Shown here: positions 62,886 to 64,000 of the stretch, one piece after another
Position numbering within the stretch: the stretch's first letter is position 1
Layout: every line of letters starts with the position of its first letter
Translations under genes and position numbers: made by a program
Notes under the pieces: generated by a model
Told to the model about the DNA's origin: nothing
The model's input: only the letters and a program-made list of their open reading frames with translations
Database searches by the model: none
DNA from: Pseudomonas palmensis
Lineage (GTDB): Bacteria; Pseudomonadota; Gammaproteobacteria; Pseudomonadales; Pseudomonadaceae
Assembly (NCBI RefSeq): GCF_017848315.1
Contig: NZ_JAFKEC010000008.1
Span: forward strand, 62,001-126,000
Direction: 5' to 3'
DNA: 64,000 nt

Positions 62886-63452
62886 ATGAGCATCAAATCG
62901 GACAAGTGGATTCGCCGCATGGCGCAGGAACACGGCATGATCGAGCCCTTCGTCGAGCGTCAGGTACGCGGCGAAAGCGACAACCGGCTGATCTCTTTCG
63001 GCGTCTCCAGCTACGGCTACGACGTGCGCTGCGCCGACGAGTTCAAGGTGTTCACCAACATCAATTCGGCCACCGTCGATCCGAAAAACTTCGACGCCGG
63101 CAGCTTCGTCGACGTCAAGAGCGACGTGTGCATCATCCCGCCCAACTCCTTCGCCCTGGCGCGCACCGTCGAGTACTTCCGCATCCCGCGCAACGTGCTG
63201 ACCATCTGCCTGGGCAAGAGCACCTATGCCCGTTGCGGCATCATCGTCAACGTCACCCCGCTCGAGCCGGAGTGGGAAGGCCACGTGACCCTGGAGTTCT
63301 CCAACACCACCACCCTGCCGGCCAAGATCTACGCCAACGAAGGCGTGGCGCAGATGCTGTTCCTGGAGTCCGACGAAGAGTGCGAAGTGTCCTATAAGGA
63401 CCGCGGCGGCAAGTACCAGGGCCAGCGCGGTGTGACCCTGCCGCGCACCTGA
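62886..63452 (+). CDS. dcd: dCTP deaminase
   Basis: A 188-residue enzyme that deaminates dCTP to dUTP, the main source of dUMP for dTMP synthesis in gamma-proteobacteria. Signature segments are [57 protein letters not shown] (catalytic Glu in this block) and [10 protein letters not shown]. Full length. AGGA lies 8 bases before the ATG of [13 protein letters not shown]. Confidence 0.97.
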   Translation: MSIKSDKWIRRMAQEHGMIEPFVERQVRGESDNRLISFGVSSYGYDVRCADEFKVFTNINSATVDPKNFDAGSFVDVKSDVCIIPPNSFALARTVEYFRIPRNVLTICLGKSTYARCGIIVNVTPLEPEWEGHVTLEFSNTTTLPAKIYANEGVAQMLFLESDEECEVSYKDRGGKYQGQRGVTLPRT

Positions 63453-63552
63453 GCCGACGAAGCGAGGGAATTACTCGCCGGCAAGGCACTCCAAGCAGAT
63501 GAACCGTCCCGGCACGCCAGGAGGCGTGTCGGACTTCGCTCAGGAGCCGCCT

Positions 63553-63780
63553 ATGAAACTCGACCCCTCAATCAGCGCCAAACTTGCCGTGCTGCAGCCC
63601 AATCAGATCGGGCTGGTGGCCTGGTCATTGCTCGCGCAGCCGCCACTGATGCAGGCCGGTGGCGTCCCCGGCCAGCCTGGCCCGGACACCCCGTCGCCGG
63701 CGCAGCCAGGCGATAACCCGCCGATGGAACCGGGTGAACCCACACTCCCTGATGAACCGCCACCGGCACCGGTTGCCTGA
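63553..63780 (+). CDS. Small proline-rich hypothetical protein
   Basis: A 75-residue protein with no recognised family. The first 33 residues (MKLDPSISAKLAVLQPNQIG and a short hydrophobic stretch LVAWSLLAQPPLM) may form a weak membrane or amphipathic segment. The remainder is Pro/Gly/Glu-rich and likely disordered (PGQPGPDTPSPAQPGDNPP). AGGAG is 7 bases before the ATG, a good start signal. It lies between dcd and the convergent pdeM-like gene. Function unknown. Confidence 0.6.
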   Translation: MKLDPSISAKLAVLQPNQIGLVAWSLLAQPPLMQAGGVPGQPGPDTPSPAQPGDNPPMEPGEPTLPDEPPPAPVA

Positions 63781-63782
63781 GC

Positions 63783-64000
63783 CTAGGGCTTGACCGGCCA
63801 TACCTGCGCGTCTGCCGTCAGGTACACGCGCTCACCCGGCTGAGGCTGCACTGCCCAGCCGCCGGTGAAGTCCCCGAAGGCCGGCAGCAGGCCGAGCCGT
63901 TCGCCGATCACGAAGCAGGGCAGGCGCAGGCGTTGCCGCGCGCGCCCCCGCAGCACATACACCGGATGTACGTGGCCGGCCAGCACCAGGTGCGTGGCAT
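63783..64000 (-). CDS. pdeM: Ligase-associated metallophosphoesterase PdeM (C-terminal part)
   Basis: The 3' end of a gene that begins beyond the window; about 72 codons are visible and the frame is open to the window edge. The visible end has HLVLAGHVHPVYVLRGRARQRLRLPCFVIGERLGLLPAFGDFTGG. The GHVHP motif gives the last metal-binding His pair of calcineurin-like phosphoesterases, and the rest matches PdeM. PdeM usually sits in a gene set with a short Lhr helicase, an ATP-dependent DNA ligase and an exonuclease, so these may lie just beyond the right edge. Confidence 0.8.
   Translation of the reverse strand, partial: ATHLVLAGHVHPVYVLRGRARQRLRLPCFVIGERLGLLPAFGDFTGGWAVQPQPGERVYLTADAQVWPVKP

Overview
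The window is a piece of chromosome from a gamma-proteobacterial Pseudomonas, most likely of the P. putida group. The call rests on the GC-rich coding bias, the conserved block grxD-bfr-bfd-peroxiredoxin-rnt-pyrC-motY-argG, the acidic amino acid system aatJQMP-aauSR, the lon-gcd-oprB cluster, and many scattered REP-type palindromes. All three major REP variants in the window are built like P. putida REPs. I see no insertion sequence, prophage, integrase, CRISPR array, tRNA or rRNA gene. The window opens inside one gene and closes inside another (pdeM-like).

Layout. 0-1.3 kb: the 3' end of a coiled-coil gene and a complete gene resembling the XaxA/XaxB binary pore-forming toxin family. 1.3-10.5 kb, minus strand: a chagasin-like protease inhibitor lipoprotein, Lon, membrane glucose dehydrogenase Gcd, porin OprB, and a His-rich TonB receptor behind a Zur-like box. 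10.7-13 kb: VF530 and Pr6Pr small genes, then a ferric-reductase (SIP) gene translationally coupled to a His-rich PadR regulator. 13-27.6 kb: a large GT51/transpeptidase protein, ProY-like permease, stand-alone FMN glutamate-synthase-like protein, long-form Lhr helicase, Nudix and LysE pair, MetR, and an alpha/beta hydrolase.

27.5-34.6 kb: aatJ-aatQ-aatM-aatP-aauS-aauR-glpM, a glutamate/aspartate ABC importer with its own sigma-54 two-component system. A sigma-54 promoter and two AauR-type sites lie upstream of aatJ. 34.7-39.8 kb: the glycerol regulon glpF-glpK-glpR-glpD with GlpR-like palindromes. 40-46 kb: ybaK, a PhzF-like isomerase, argF coupled to an orphan ABC ATPase, and a molybdopterin oxidoreductase. 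46-52.6 kb: glutaredoxin, bacterioferritin and its ferredoxin, peroxiredoxin, RNase T, dihydroorotase, MotY and ArgG. 52.6-58.8 kb: an unknown membrane protein, a BvgA-like orphan response regulator, a PA3496-like small protein, nth, and an rsxA-B-D-G-E cluster lacking rsxC. 58.8-64 kb: metG, apbC/mrp, a cold-shock protein, dcd, a small proline-rich protein and the 3' end of pdeM.

The genes are mostly core housekeeping and nutrient-uptake functions: periplasmic glucose oxidation, acidic amino acid and glycerol use, iron and zinc handling, arginine synthesis, redox and DNA repair. The most unusual points are the Rsx/Rnf cluster without its C subunit but with an RsxC-like tail on RsxB, the XaxAB-like locus at the left edge, and the His-rich PadR/ferric-reductase pair with twin palindromes.
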